A stretch of 64,000 nucleotides of DNA from contig CP074390.1 in NCBI GenBank assembly GCA_022041995.1, forward strand, positions 682,001 to 746,000, given 5' to 3'. This DNA comes from Cupriavidus necator (GTDB lineage: Bacteria > Pseudomonadota > Gammaproteobacteria > Burkholderiales > Burkholderiaceae). How positions within the stretch are numbered: the stretch's first letter is position 1; each line of letters begins with the position of its first letter. The position numbers and the translations under genes were made by a program. Below the pieces are notes generated by a model, which searched no databases, was not told the origin of the DNA, and saw nothing but the letters and a program-made list of their open reading frames with translations. Of the stretch, positions 7,249-15,548 are shown one piece after another.

Positions 7249-9944
7249 GCCACGCCGGCAAACCAGCGGGGCACGCTGCGACATCCGGGGGCCGCCACCA
7301 GGCCGGAGATGCCCGCGAGGCCACCAGGCCAATGGCGGGCAAGTCTCATCATACTGCTGCCCCGGCACCCCGTGCGCGGCTCGACAATCAGACGCACCAG
7401 GACCTGGCCAGTCATGGGCTGGTACGGACCACCCGCGACGTCACGGGCGACGCCCCTGAGCCGCTCGCCAATGCCGGCTGCAGCTGTACGCCAGGGCAGC
7501 CGCCCTGCCCCGCCTGCCTCGCTGCCGGCAACGCAGTCTTGCGCCGCAAGCCACGCAGCCAGAGCCTGCTGCACGACTCGCCGGGCTTATCGCTCGGCCC
7601 TGCGCAGCCACTTGGCCAGTGCGAGCGCAGCTTCTTTGAAGCGCGCTACCAGGCCGACCTGTCCGCAGTGCGCGTGCACGACAACCCGGATACCGCCGCC
7701 AGCGCCGCACAACTGCACGCGCGAGCCTTCGCCCTCGGCCCGGCCATTGCCTTCGGCGCCGGCGAGTACCGGCCCGACACCGGCACGGGCCGGCGGCTGC
7801 TGGGGCACGAACTGGCGCATGTGGTGCAGGCCACCGGCGCGGCGCATGCACACCCGGTACTGCGGCGGCAGGAATCGGCCAGCCAGGAGGCCTCCCCCGG
7901 AAGCGACCTGGTCTGCAGCGCGGAAACCGACGAGCCGCAGGTATGCGAGGACACTCCGGTGCCGGCCGCCTCCGCACAGGCAGGGCAGCCGGCCGCCCTG
8001 AACCTGAGCGGAAGCTTCGACGAGCGCATGAGCGCATTCAAGCAGCTGGTCAAGACCACCGCGATCCACCGCCTGATCGGCAATCAGCGCAACCTCGACT
8101 TGTGGGCAGTGCTGATCGACAAGGTCATACCTGCCACCGATCTCGCCAGCGTTGGCATGATCCAGAGCGGCGGCCTGCGCGCCTACAACGAGATGCAGGA
8201 CATCCGCGATCCGATGGTGCGCGAGCTGCGCGCCCACCAGGCCGTTGGACGCTATCGCGCCTGCACCGGGTGTCACATCGAAAACCAGGCATGGGGTACG
8301 CGCACAGAGCGCTCGGCGCTGGGCGGGCCCGAGTGGCTGTCGCCCAACGAGCGGCGTGCGGGCCTGGCCGCTCCGGGACCGTTCTCAGGCACGGCGTTTC
8401 CGGCTTTGCGGTGGAGCGCCTCGCCGCCGCCGGACAGCGCACGCGCGATGTCCGACTGGATCAGCGGCAGCGCCACGGTCCAGGCACCGGGCGGAGCGGG
8501 CTACCAACCGCCGGCAGGCACGCTGGAGGGACGCCTGAACCAGCTGTTCCCTGACCCGGCCGATGTTCCCCGCGCGATGAAACGGGTGCGGCCCGTCCTG
8601 CAGGCCCTTGGACCGCAGGGCTACAAGGTGTTGCCGGATTCGATCCTGACCGAACTCGAGGGAGACTCCGTCGAAGCGCTTCGCCATACCATCGACACCG
8701 CCATCACCGAGCGCAAGGAAGGGTACGCCGAACTGATCCGCATGATCCGCGCCGGTGAGGTCGGTTACGAGCATTTCGGGCCGATCGTTCGCGACTTGCT
8801 GCCGGCGGCCGACGCGGAGGTGCGCGACGCGATCCAGCAGGAAATGGACGATCACGCCTTCTGGGCCAAGGTGGAAGGCATCGTGGTCGGCCTGCTGAGC
8901 ATAGCCGCCCTGCTGCTGACCATCTTCCCGCCAACCTCGGCGGCGGGCCTGATGGCGCTGGGCGCGCTCGAAGCCGGCCTGGGCGTCTATGGCGCCGTCA
9001 AGGGCGAGGAGATGATGCGTATCGGCCAGGCATACCTGCTGGGCATCGGCGCTGACGACGTCTTTACCCGGGAACAGCAGGAAAGCGGCGGCACGATGGT
9101 CGTGGGTGGCTTCGCCAGTGTCGCTCTGGCGCCGCTGGCAGTGGCCGGCGGCACCGGCCGGATGATGGGCGCAGCCTCGCGCATGGGCGAAGCCTCACTG
9201 GAAAGTAGCCTGGCGCTGCTGCGGGCCGGACAGACAGTACAGCGCGGCAAGTACGTCATCACAGTGGCCGAGGATGGCTCGCTGGTGGCGACCGTCGCCG
9301 ATCGCCCCGACGTGCTGATCATCATGCGCGATGGCACTGCCACTGCCTATCAGTCGACCGGCAGCGGCGGCATGCGCGTGCTGGAAAGCCGCACCCTGCT
9401 GCCCCCCGGCGCCGGTGGTGCCAGCGAAGGCGGGGCGGCCTTCGAGGGCGGCCTGCCCCATGTCCAGCAAAAGGCATCGAACTGGTGCGGAGCGGCCTGC
9501 GGCGAGATGGCGGCCGGGCGCCTGGGCGTGGAAGCCAGCCAGGAGCAGATCGCCGCGACACGCTTCTTCGAGCACCCCGTCATTGCCGACGGCCAGGAAT
9601 TGAGCGCGGGTGGCTTCCAGACCTCGGGGCTGAGCAGTGCAATGGAGGAAGTGGCACCGGTGGCGGGCCGCCGCTGGATCGGTGGTACGATTTCCAACAG
9701 CTACCCGATGTCGACTGCGGACGGCCTGCGCGAGACCATGCGCGGTTTCCTTGGCAGCACGGAATCAAGCATCATCCTGCGCGTGCGCGGGGGCAACCAC
9801 TGGATCGTGGTGGATGAAGTCAGTGCCGAAGGCATGCTCCTGATCCGCGACCCTGCCCGCCAGGCCTCCACCATGGTCAGCGCGGACGAACTGCTGGCCA
9901 TGCAGCCGACAGGAGACGCAGTGCTTTCCTTCCCACGGAAATGA
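7245..9944 (+). CDS. DUF4157 (eCIS core) effector with C-terminal papain-like cysteine protease domain
   Basis: 899 residues, ATGA-coupled to the previous gene. Layout: disordered N-terminus; Cys cluster C79, C81, C88, C91 (PPCPAC) with the same spacing as in the other DUF4157 protein; DUF4157 at about 110-200 with FGAGEY and GHELAHVVQ (His188); a long middle with a CTGCH string and a hydrophobic pair near 545-600; and a C-terminal protease-like domain. That domain has a plausible oxyanion Gln in HVQQK, nucleophile Cys748 in NWCGAAC, His852 in GGNHW and Asp869 in IRDP, the order of C39/papain-like (AvrRpt2-type) proteases. Known DUF4157 proteins are linked to eCIS cargo loading, so this is a predicted protease effector. 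The target is unknown and no immunity gene is evident. Confidence 0.8.
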   Translation: MSHAGKPAGHAATSGGRHQAGDAREATRPMAGKSHHTAAPAPRARLDNQTHQDLASHGLVRTTRDVTGDAPEPLANAGCSCTPGQPPCPACLAAGNAVLRRKPRSQSLLHDSPGLSLGPAQPLGQCERSFFEARYQADLSAVRVHDNPDTAASAAQLHARAFALGPAIAFGAGEYRPDTGTGRRLLGHELAHVVQATGAAHAHPVLRRQESASQEASPGSDLVCSAETDEPQVCEDTPVPAASAQAGQPAALNLSGSFDERMSAFKQLVKTTAIHRLIGNQRNLDLWAVLIDKVIPATDLASVGMIQSGGLRAYNEMQDIRDPMVRELRAHQAVGRYRACTGCHIENQAWGTRTERSALGGPEWLSPNERRAGLAAPGPFSGTAFPALRWSASPPPDSARAMSDWISGSATVQAPGGAGYQPPAGTLEGRLNQLFPDPADVPRAMKRVRPVLQALGPQGYKVLPDSILTELEGDSVEALRHTIDTAITERKEGYAELIRMIRAGEVGYEHFGPIVRDLLPAADAEVRDAIQQEMDDHAFWAKVEGIVVGLLSIAALLLTIFPPTSAAGLMALGALEAGLGVYGAVKGEEMMRIGQAYLLGIGADDVFTREQQESGGTMVVGGFASVALAPLAVAGGTGRMMGAASRMGEASLESSLALLRAGQTVQRGKYVITVAEDGSLVATVADRPDVLIIMRDGTATAYQSTGSGGMRVLESRTLLPPGAGGASEGGAAFEGGLPHVQQKASNWCGAACGEMAAGRLGVEASQEQIAATRFFEHPVIADGQELSAGGFQTSGLSSAMEEVAPVAGRRWIGGTISNSYPMSTADGLRETMRGFLGSTESSIILRVRGGNHWIVVDEVSAEGMLLIRDPARQASTMVSADELLAMQPTGDAVLSFPRK

Positions 9945-9981
9945 GCCCGACAGCCCCCATTCCCCGGATCCCATCCTGTTA

Positions 9982-10542
9982 GTGGTCGACGCCGTCACGC
10001 GCGACCTTCAGGTGCCCACGCAGCTTGCCGCCCGGTTGCGCTTCGGTGGCCACCGCCTGCGTGTCGTGCTGGATTTCGCGCAGCGCGAGCTTGGCCTGAT
10101 CGAACACGTCGAACTGCCATGGCTGCTCGGCTTGCACCCGCCCTCGCAGCGTGCGGTGATCTCACTGCTGGAGCGCATCGACGCCGGCGAAGCCATTCCC
10201 CTGCCCTGCGACCTGAGCGACGAGGTGCGCGCCGCCGAGCCCCCGTTCCCGCTGCGAACGCTTGCCCGGGACGAGCGCGCACGGCTCGAAGCCGCCGCCG
10301 CGCAGGTGCCGCTCGAAGTCCTGTCGATCCGGTGCAGCGGCGCCGCCCCGGTCCGGATTTCGGCACGCCTGCGCCTTGCAGGCCAGGCGTTCGATCTGGA
10401 AGCAGAGCTCTATGCCGAAGCGGGTGCCGTGCCGCTGCTGCGCTGGCTGGCGGGTCCGGACCCGGCCAGCCTGGACGAGGCGCAACGGTACGCGATCCAG
10501 CAAGCGCTCACCACGACGGCTGGCGGACCGGCTGCCCGGTAG
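9982..10542 (+). CDS. Last gene of the eCIS cargo operon, unknown
   Basis: The open frame gives 186 residues from GTG 9982, but that codon has no ribosome site. An ATG at 9941 overlaps the upstream stop (ATGA), like the other starts in this operon, but runs only 13 codons to a stop at 9982. Adding one C to the C5 run at 9954-9958 makes the ATG frame read straight into this protein as MSPTAPHSPDPILLVVDAV, giving about 200 residues. I therefore think 9941 is the real start. The protein is a soluble, Leu/Ala/Arg-rich mix of beta-strand-like stretches and helices with no recognised motif. Candidates are an immunity protein, a cargo chaperone or a particle component. Confidence 0.55.
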   Translation: MVDAVTRDLQVPTQLAARLRFGGHRLRVVLDFAQRELGLIEHVELPWLLGLHPPSQRAVISLLERIDAGEAIPLPCDLSDEVRAAEPPFPLRTLARDERARLEAAAAQVPLEVLSIRCSGAAPVRISARLRLAGQAFDLEAELYAEAGAVPLLRWLAGPDPASLDEAQRYAIQQALTTTAGGPAAR

Positions 10543-10674
10543 CGTGCCTGGCTACGCAGCAATGCTGCTGGCAATCATCCCATGGACCCGCACCACGCGA
10601 TGCCCCGTATACCGCTCGGCACGCTGCTCGCTACCGCCGAGCGCGCGCTCGCCTGAGCCTCGCCGGCAGCGCCA

Positions 10675-11721
10675 TTAGCAGAATTCGGCGCGGTCGATGC
10701 CGTGCTTTTTCAACAAACGCCCGAACACCCGCCGCTCCTTGCCCGCCTCACGCGCGGCTGCCGACACATTGCCGCGGCTGCGCGCCAGCGCGGCGCGCAG
10801 GTAGGCCGCTTCGAATGCCGCCAGCGCCTGGTCGCGTGCCTGCTTGAAAGGCTGCCCGCAACCGGCGGCGGCGCTGCCGCCCTCGCGTGCCGCGCATGGC
10901 ACCGGGATACAGCCTTCGGCGTGCACGATGCTTCCGTCGCATGACAGCAGGCAGCGCTGCACAAAGTTCTCCAGCTCGCGCACGTTGCCACGCCAGGGCT
11001 GCGCCAGCATCCAGGCCAGCGAGGCCTCGTCGAAATGGCAGCCGGGCCAGCCGTAGCGGGTGCAGAAGCGGGCAATGAACAGTTCGGCCAGGCGGGGAAT
11101 GTCTTCGGGCCGCTCGCGCAGGCTGGGCATGCGCACGTTGGCCACGTTAAGCCGGTACAGCAAGTCTTCACGGAACCAGCCGTCCTCGGCGCCCTGCTTC
11201 AGATCGCGGTTGGTGGCAGCGACGATGCGCACGTCGGCGCGGCGGCATTGCGCCGCGCCCAGCGGCCGGTAGTGGAAATCCTGCAGAAATCGCAACAATG
11301 CGGCCTGGCTGCGCAGGGACAGCGCGTGGACTTCATCGAAGAAGAGCGTGCCGCCCTCGGCCTGCGTCACCAGGCCAGCGGCATCGCGCCGCGCGTCGGT
11401 GAAAGCGCCGCGCACGTGGCCGAACAGTTCACTCTCGAACAGGGTCTCGGGCAAGGCGCCGCAATCCACGGGGACGAAGGGGCGATCGCCCCGCCGGCCG
11501 GCGTAGTGCAAGCTGCGCGCCGCCAGCTCCTTGCCGGTACCGGTCTCGCCGACGATCAGCACGGGCACCTCCACGCGCGCCAGCCGGGCCACCACGGCCA
11601 AGGCCTGCCGGAACACGTGGCTGGACCCCAGCAATCCGCCGGCGTCCTCGCCCGCGGGCATGACGCGATCCTCCAGCGCCGGCGGCATGGCGCCGGGCGC
11701 GATTTCCTGATGCGGAGACAT
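10675..11721 (-). CDS. Sigma54-dependent transcriptional activator without a sensor domain (PspF-like layout)
   Basis: 348 residues from ATG 11721, preceded by a strong GGAGGAAAGG; an upstream in-frame extension to 11862 has no comparable site. There are only about 40 residues before the AAA+ domain: Walker A GETGTGKE, Walker B GGTLFFDEV, then a conserved REDLLYRLNV stretch. A Fis-type helix-turn-helix closes the protein. The sigma54-contact loop reads GAFTDA instead of GAFTGA, a variant I recall in other members. With no receiver, GAF or PAS domain it must be controlled by a partner or by its own amount. It converges on the eCIS operon, which it could regulate, but no sigma54 promoter for that operon is visible in this window. 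Confidence 0.85.
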   Translation of the reverse strand: MSPHQEIAPGAMPPALEDRVMPAGEDAGGLLGSSHVFRQALAVVARLARVEVPVLIVGETGTGKELAARSLHYAGRRGDRPFVPVDCGALPETLFESELFGHVRGAFTDARRDAAGLVTQAEGGTLFFDEVHALSLRSQAALLRFLQDFHYRPLGAAQCRRADVRIVAATNRDLKQGAEDGWFREDLLYRLNVANVRMPSLRERPEDIPRLAELFIARFCTRYGWPGCHFDEASLAWMLAQPWRGNVRELENFVQRCLLSCDGSIVHAEGCIPVPCAAREGGSAAAGCGQPFKQARDQALAAFEAAYLRAALARSRGNVSAAAREAGKERRVFGRLLKKHGIDRAEFC

Positions 11722-12102
11722 CCTTTCCTCCCCGGTGCGCGGCGGCGCACTGACAAGCATGGCAGCGCCGACGGCCCAAATGCCTCGACTCGACCCGTTG
11801 TGCAGAGCAGCAGCGAACGCGGCGAGATGGCTACACACTAGCCCATGGCGGACGAAACGCAATTTAGTTTCCGGCAGATCAGCCCTTACGTGGGTTTTCT
11901 TTTTTTAATCAAAGGATTAGAGGAAAGTTAGACCAAGTTACGATCCGTGCCTGCGTCTTTCGCTACTTGAGAACAGATTTTCGGCTGTCATTCACCCCAA
12001 GTCGCGACGCCGGTGCGCCATCCGTCATGTTGTGTTTTGTGTTGTTATTTGGCATTTTGTGGCGTAGCATTGGGACTTGACCTACCCTGCGCCGAGGTAC
12101 CC
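11722..12102. promoter_or_regulatory. Divergent intergenic region between the sigma54 activator and the dimethylglycine dehydrogenase
   Basis: 381 bases with no convincing gene. It is AT-richer than its surroundings around 11880-12060, with T- and A-rich runs and a TTGTGTTTTGTGTTG stretch, as expected for two divergent promoters. I could not place defined -35/-10 boxes with confidence. The ribosome site of the activator lies at 11722-11731 on the minus strand. Confidence 0.4.
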
Positions 12103-14598
12103 ATGACCCCACCCCTCCCCGCCCAATCCCGCGTCGTCATCATCGGCGGCGGCATCATCGGCTGCAGCGTCGCCTATCACCTGACCAGGCTGGGCTGGAA
12201 GGAGGTGGTGCTGCTTGAGCAAGGTCAGCTTTCATGCGGCACCACCTGGCACGCGGCCGGTCTGGTCGGCCAGCTGCGCGCGCAAGAGAGCATGACCAAG
12301 CTGATCCGCTACTCAACCCGCCTCTACAGCGAGCTGGAAGCGGAAACCGGCCTTGGCACCGGCTGGAAGCAGTGCGGGTCGTTGTCGGTAGCCCGTACGC
12401 CGGAGCGCATGACGCAACTGCGCCGTACCGCGGCGGTGGCGCGGGCCTATGGCGTGGAATGCGAGGTCATCTCCCCGTCCCAGGCTGGCGAACTCTGGCC
12501 GGTGATGCGTACCGACGACCTGCACGGCGCGGTGTGGCTGCCGGGCGACGGCAAGGCCAACCCGACCGACCTGACCCAGGCGCTGGCACGTGGCGCGCGC
12601 TCACGCGGCGCTGTGATCGTGCAGGACACCAAGGTCACCGCCATCCACAGCCGCGACGGCCGCACCACTGGCGTGAGCTGGCGCAACAAGGCCGGCGACG
12701 AAGGCCCCATCGGCGCCGAGATCGTCGTCAACTGCGCCGGCCAGTGGGCGCGCAAGGTCGGCCAGATGTGCGGCGTGACCGTGCCGCTGCACTCGGCCGA
12801 GCACTATTACATCGTGACCGAGCGCGTCGCCGGCGTGCACCCTGACCTGCCGGTGATGCGCGACCCGGACGGCTTCATCTACTTCAAGGAGGAAGTCGGC
12901 GGGCTGGTCATGGGCGGCTTTGAGCCCAATGCCAAGCCGTGGGGCATGCAGGGCATTCCTGAGCCGTTCGAGTTCCAGTTGCTGCCTGATGACTGGGACC
13001 AGTTCGAGATCCTGATGGAAAACGCGCTGATCCGCGTCCCGGCACTGGAGTCGGCACAGGTCAGGCAGTTCTACAACGGGCCCGAGTCCTTCACGCCGGA
13101 CAACAACTTCATCCTCGGCGAAGCCCCAGAGCTGCGCAATTTCTACGTGGGCGCGGGCTTCAACTCAATGGGGATCGCGTCTGCCGGCGGCGCCGGCATG
13201 GCGCTGGCGGAATGGATCGTGGCGGGCGAGCCGACCATGGACCTGTGGCCGGTCGATATCCGCCGCTTTGCCGGCTTCAACGGCAACGAAAGCTGGCTGC
13301 ACGACCGCGTCAAGGAGACGCTGGGCCTGCACTACGCGATGCCCTGGCCCAACCGGGAACTGGATACGGCGCGGCCGTTCCGCCGCTCGCCGCTCTATGC
13401 CCACCTGCATGCCGCCGGCGCCAATTTCGGCAGCAAGATGGGATGGGAGCGGCCGAACTTCTTCGCGCCAGCCGGACAATCGCCCGAGATCCGCTACGCG
13501 TTCGGGCAGCAGAACTGGCTGCCGTGGAGCGGCGCGGAACACCGTGCCTGCCGCGAGGCGGTGGCGCTGTTCGATATGAGTTCGTTCTCCAAGTACATCG
13601 TCAAGGGTGCCGATGCCGAGGCCGTGCTGCAATACGTGATGAGCAACGACGTGGCCGTGCCGCCGGGGCAGACCGTGTACACCGCCATGCTCAACGACCG
13701 CGGCACCTATGAATCCGACCTGACCGTGACGCGGCTGGCACAGGACCAGTACCTGCTGGTGACCGGCTCGGCGCAGACCACGCGCGACTTCAACTATATC
13801 GAGCGCCTGATTCCCGCCGACAAGCGCTGCGCGATGGTCGATGTCACCGGCCAGTACGCCGTGCTGGCCGTGATGGGCCCGCGCTCGCGCGAGCTGTTGC
13901 AGAGCATGTCGCGGGCCGATTTCTCCAACGCGGCGTTCCCTTTCGGTACCTCGCGAGAGATCGATCTGGGCTATGCCACGGTGCGCGCCACGCGCCTGAC
14001 CTATGTGGGCGAGCTGGGCTGGGAACTGTACGTCCCGGTGGAATTCGCGGTGGGCGTCTATGAAACCCTGCACGAAGCCGGACAACGTTTCGGACTGGTC
14101 AACGCCGGCTACTACGCCATCGAATCGCTGCGCCTCGAGAAGGGCTACCGCGCCTGGAGCCGCGAACTGACCACCGATATCCATCCGTTCGAGGCCGGGC
14201 TGTCGTTTGCCTGCAAGCTGAGCACGGACATCCCGTTCCGCGGGCGCGAAGCGCTGCTGAAGCTGCGCGCTGCCGGCGGTGCCGCGCAGGTGCGGCGGCG
14301 CGTTGCCGTGGTCACGCTGGACGGCGCCAGCGAGGCCATGCTCTGGGGCGGCGAGGCGATCCTGCGCACCGCCCGGGACGGCACGGTGCGCCCGGCCGGC
14401 TTCGTGACGTCGGCCGCGTTCGGCCACACCCTTGGCTGTCCGGTGGGCATGGGGCTGCTGGCACGCGACGATGGTCCGGCCGACGCGGCATGGATCGAGG
14501 GCGGCAAGTATCACGTAGACCTGGCCGGGGAACTGCTGCCTGCGCGCATCCACCTGCGCGCGCCGTACGATCCGGCCAGCGAACGGACCAAGGCCTGA
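12103..14598 (+). CDS. FAD-dependent dimethylglycine/sarcosine dehydrogenase with GcvT-like C-terminal domain
   Basis: 831 residues from ATG 12103; the frame is open further upstream, but the protein fold begins here. The N-terminus has the dinucleotide-binding IIGGGIIGCS, and TTWHAAG carries the His that in this family holds FAD covalently. The first 400 residues are a DAO-type oxidase domain; the second half is a folate-binding GcvT/aminomethyltransferase domain. The family demethylates dimethylglycine or sarcosine and passes the one-carbon unit to tetrahydrofolate. The next gene is purU, which releases formate from formyl-THF, so the pair forms a one-carbon disposal unit for methylated glycines. 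The exact substrate cannot be fixed from sequence. Confidence 0.88.
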   Translation: MTPPLPAQSRVVIIGGGIIGCSVAYHLTRLGWKEVVLLEQGQLSCGTTWHAAGLVGQLRAQESMTKLIRYSTRLYSELEAETGLGTGWKQCGSLSVARTPERMTQLRRTAAVARAYGVECEVISPSQAGELWPVMRTDDLHGAVWLPGDGKANPTDLTQALARGARSRGAVIVQDTKVTAIHSRDGRTTGVSWRNKAGDEGPIGAEIVVNCAGQWARKVGQMCGVTVPLHSAEHYYIVTERVAGVHPDLPVMRDPDGFIYFKEEVGGLVMGGFEPNAKPWGMQGIPEPFEFQLLPDDWDQFEILMENALIRVPALESAQVRQFYNGPESFTPDNNFILGEAPELRNFYVGAGFNSMGIASAGGAGMALAEWIVAGEPTMDLWPVDIRRFAGFNGNESWLHDRVKETLGLHYAMPWPNRELDTARPFRRSPLYAHLHAAGANFGSKMGWERPNFFAPAGQSPEIRYAFGQQNWLPWSGAEHRACREAVALFDMSSFSKYIVKGADAEAVLQYVMSNDVAVPPGQTVYTAMLNDRGTYESDLTVTRLAQDQYLLVTGSAQTTRDFNYIERLIPADKRCAMVDVTGQYAVLAVMGPRSRELLQSMSRADFSNAAFPFGTSREIDLGYATVRATRLTYVGELGWELYVPVEFAVGVYETLHEAGQRFGLVNAGYYAIESLRLEKGYRAWSRELTTDIHPFEAGLSFACKLSTDIPFRGREALLKLRAAGGAAQVRRRVAVVTLDGASEAMLWGGEAILRTARDGTVRPAGFVTSAAFGHTLGCPVGMGLLARDDGPADAAWIEGGKYHVDLAGELLPARIHLRAPYDPASERTKA

Positions 14599-14629
14599 AC
14601 ATCGATGCCAAGCGGATACCGGAGTGCCC

Positions 14630-15526
14630 ATGCCAGTGATCCAGACTGAAACCGCCAGCTACATCCTGACGCTGTCGTGCCCCGACCGTCCCGGCATTGT
14701 CCATGCCGTCTCGGCCCTGCTGGTGGAGGCCGGCGCCAATATCGTCGATTCCGCGCAGTTCGGCGACCGCGACAGCGCACGGTTTTTCATGCGCGTGCAC
14801 TTCCAGCGGCCGCTGCCCGAAGGCCAGGATGCCGGCGAGGCGCTCGCTGCCCTGCGCGGCACGCTGGCGGGCGTGGCGGCCGCGCATGAGATGGACTGGT
14901 CCCTCCACGACGCCGCGCGCAAGCCGCGCGTGATGCTGATGGTGTCAAAGATCGGCCACTGCCTGAACGACCTGCTGTTCCGCTACCGCACCGGCCAGCT
15001 GCCGATCGAGATTCCGGCCATCGTCTCCAACCACAAGGACTTCTACTAGCTTGCGGCGAGCTACGACATCCCGTTCCATCACCTGCCCCTGCTCAATGCC
15101 ACGCCGCAAGGCAAGGCCGCGCAGGAAGCGAGACTGTGGGACCTGGTCTGCGACTACAGTATCGACCTGGTCGTCCTGGCCCGTTACATGCAGGTCTTGT
15201 CCGACGAAGTGTGCCGCCGCCTGGAGGGCCGCGCCATCAACATCCATCATTCCTTCCTGCCCAGCTTCAAGGGTGCGCGCCCCTACGCGCAAGCCTATGA
15301 GCGCGGCGTCAAGCTGATCGGGGCCACAGCCCATTATGTGACCGGCGACCTCGACGAAGGCCCCATCATCGAGCAGGAAGTCGCGCGCGTGGACCATGCC
15401 ATGGACGCCGCGCAGCTGACCGCCATCGGACGCGACGTGGAATGCGTGGCACTGGCGCGGGCGGTGAAATGGCATGCGGAACATCGGGTCCTGCGCAACG
15501 GCGGCAGGACGCTGGTGTTCCGCTGA
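14630..15526 (+). pseudogene. purU: Formyltetrahydrofolate deformylase, interrupted by an in-frame TAG
   Basis: ATG 14630 has GGAG at 14621. The first 139 codons give the ACT domain (LTLSCPDRPGIVHAVS) and the start of the formyltransferase domain, up to NHKDFY. Then TAG at 15047-15049 stops it. The same frame continues without a shift as LAASYDIPFHHLPL through INIHHSFLPSF, with the catalytic His and the later Asp region, to the stop at 15526, about 298 codons in all. A single C-to-T change of a Gln codon (CAG) explains the stop, since Gln is plausible at that place. Intact PurU hydrolyses 10-formyl-THF to formate and THF. As read, the gene should be dead unless the TAG is a sequence error or is suppressed. 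Confidence 0.88.
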
Positions 15527-15548
15527 AGCGCCCGCCTTTGCCGCCGCT

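Noticed and set aside
8260..8280. CTGCH in the protease effector as a cytochrome c haem site
   Set aside because: A single CxxCH in a large cytoplasm-made effector without signal peptide or other haem-protein features is most likely chance or a metal site.
10580..10654. Short frame starting MDPHHAMPRIP after the last eCIS gene
   Set aside because: Only 24 codons, no ribosome site and no match to a known family; could be a remnant but cannot be supported.
12048..12066. TTGGCATTTTGTGGCGT as a sigma54 promoter for the dimethylglycine dehydrogenase
   Set aside because: The GG and GC are nine, not ten, bases apart, which does not suit sigma54.
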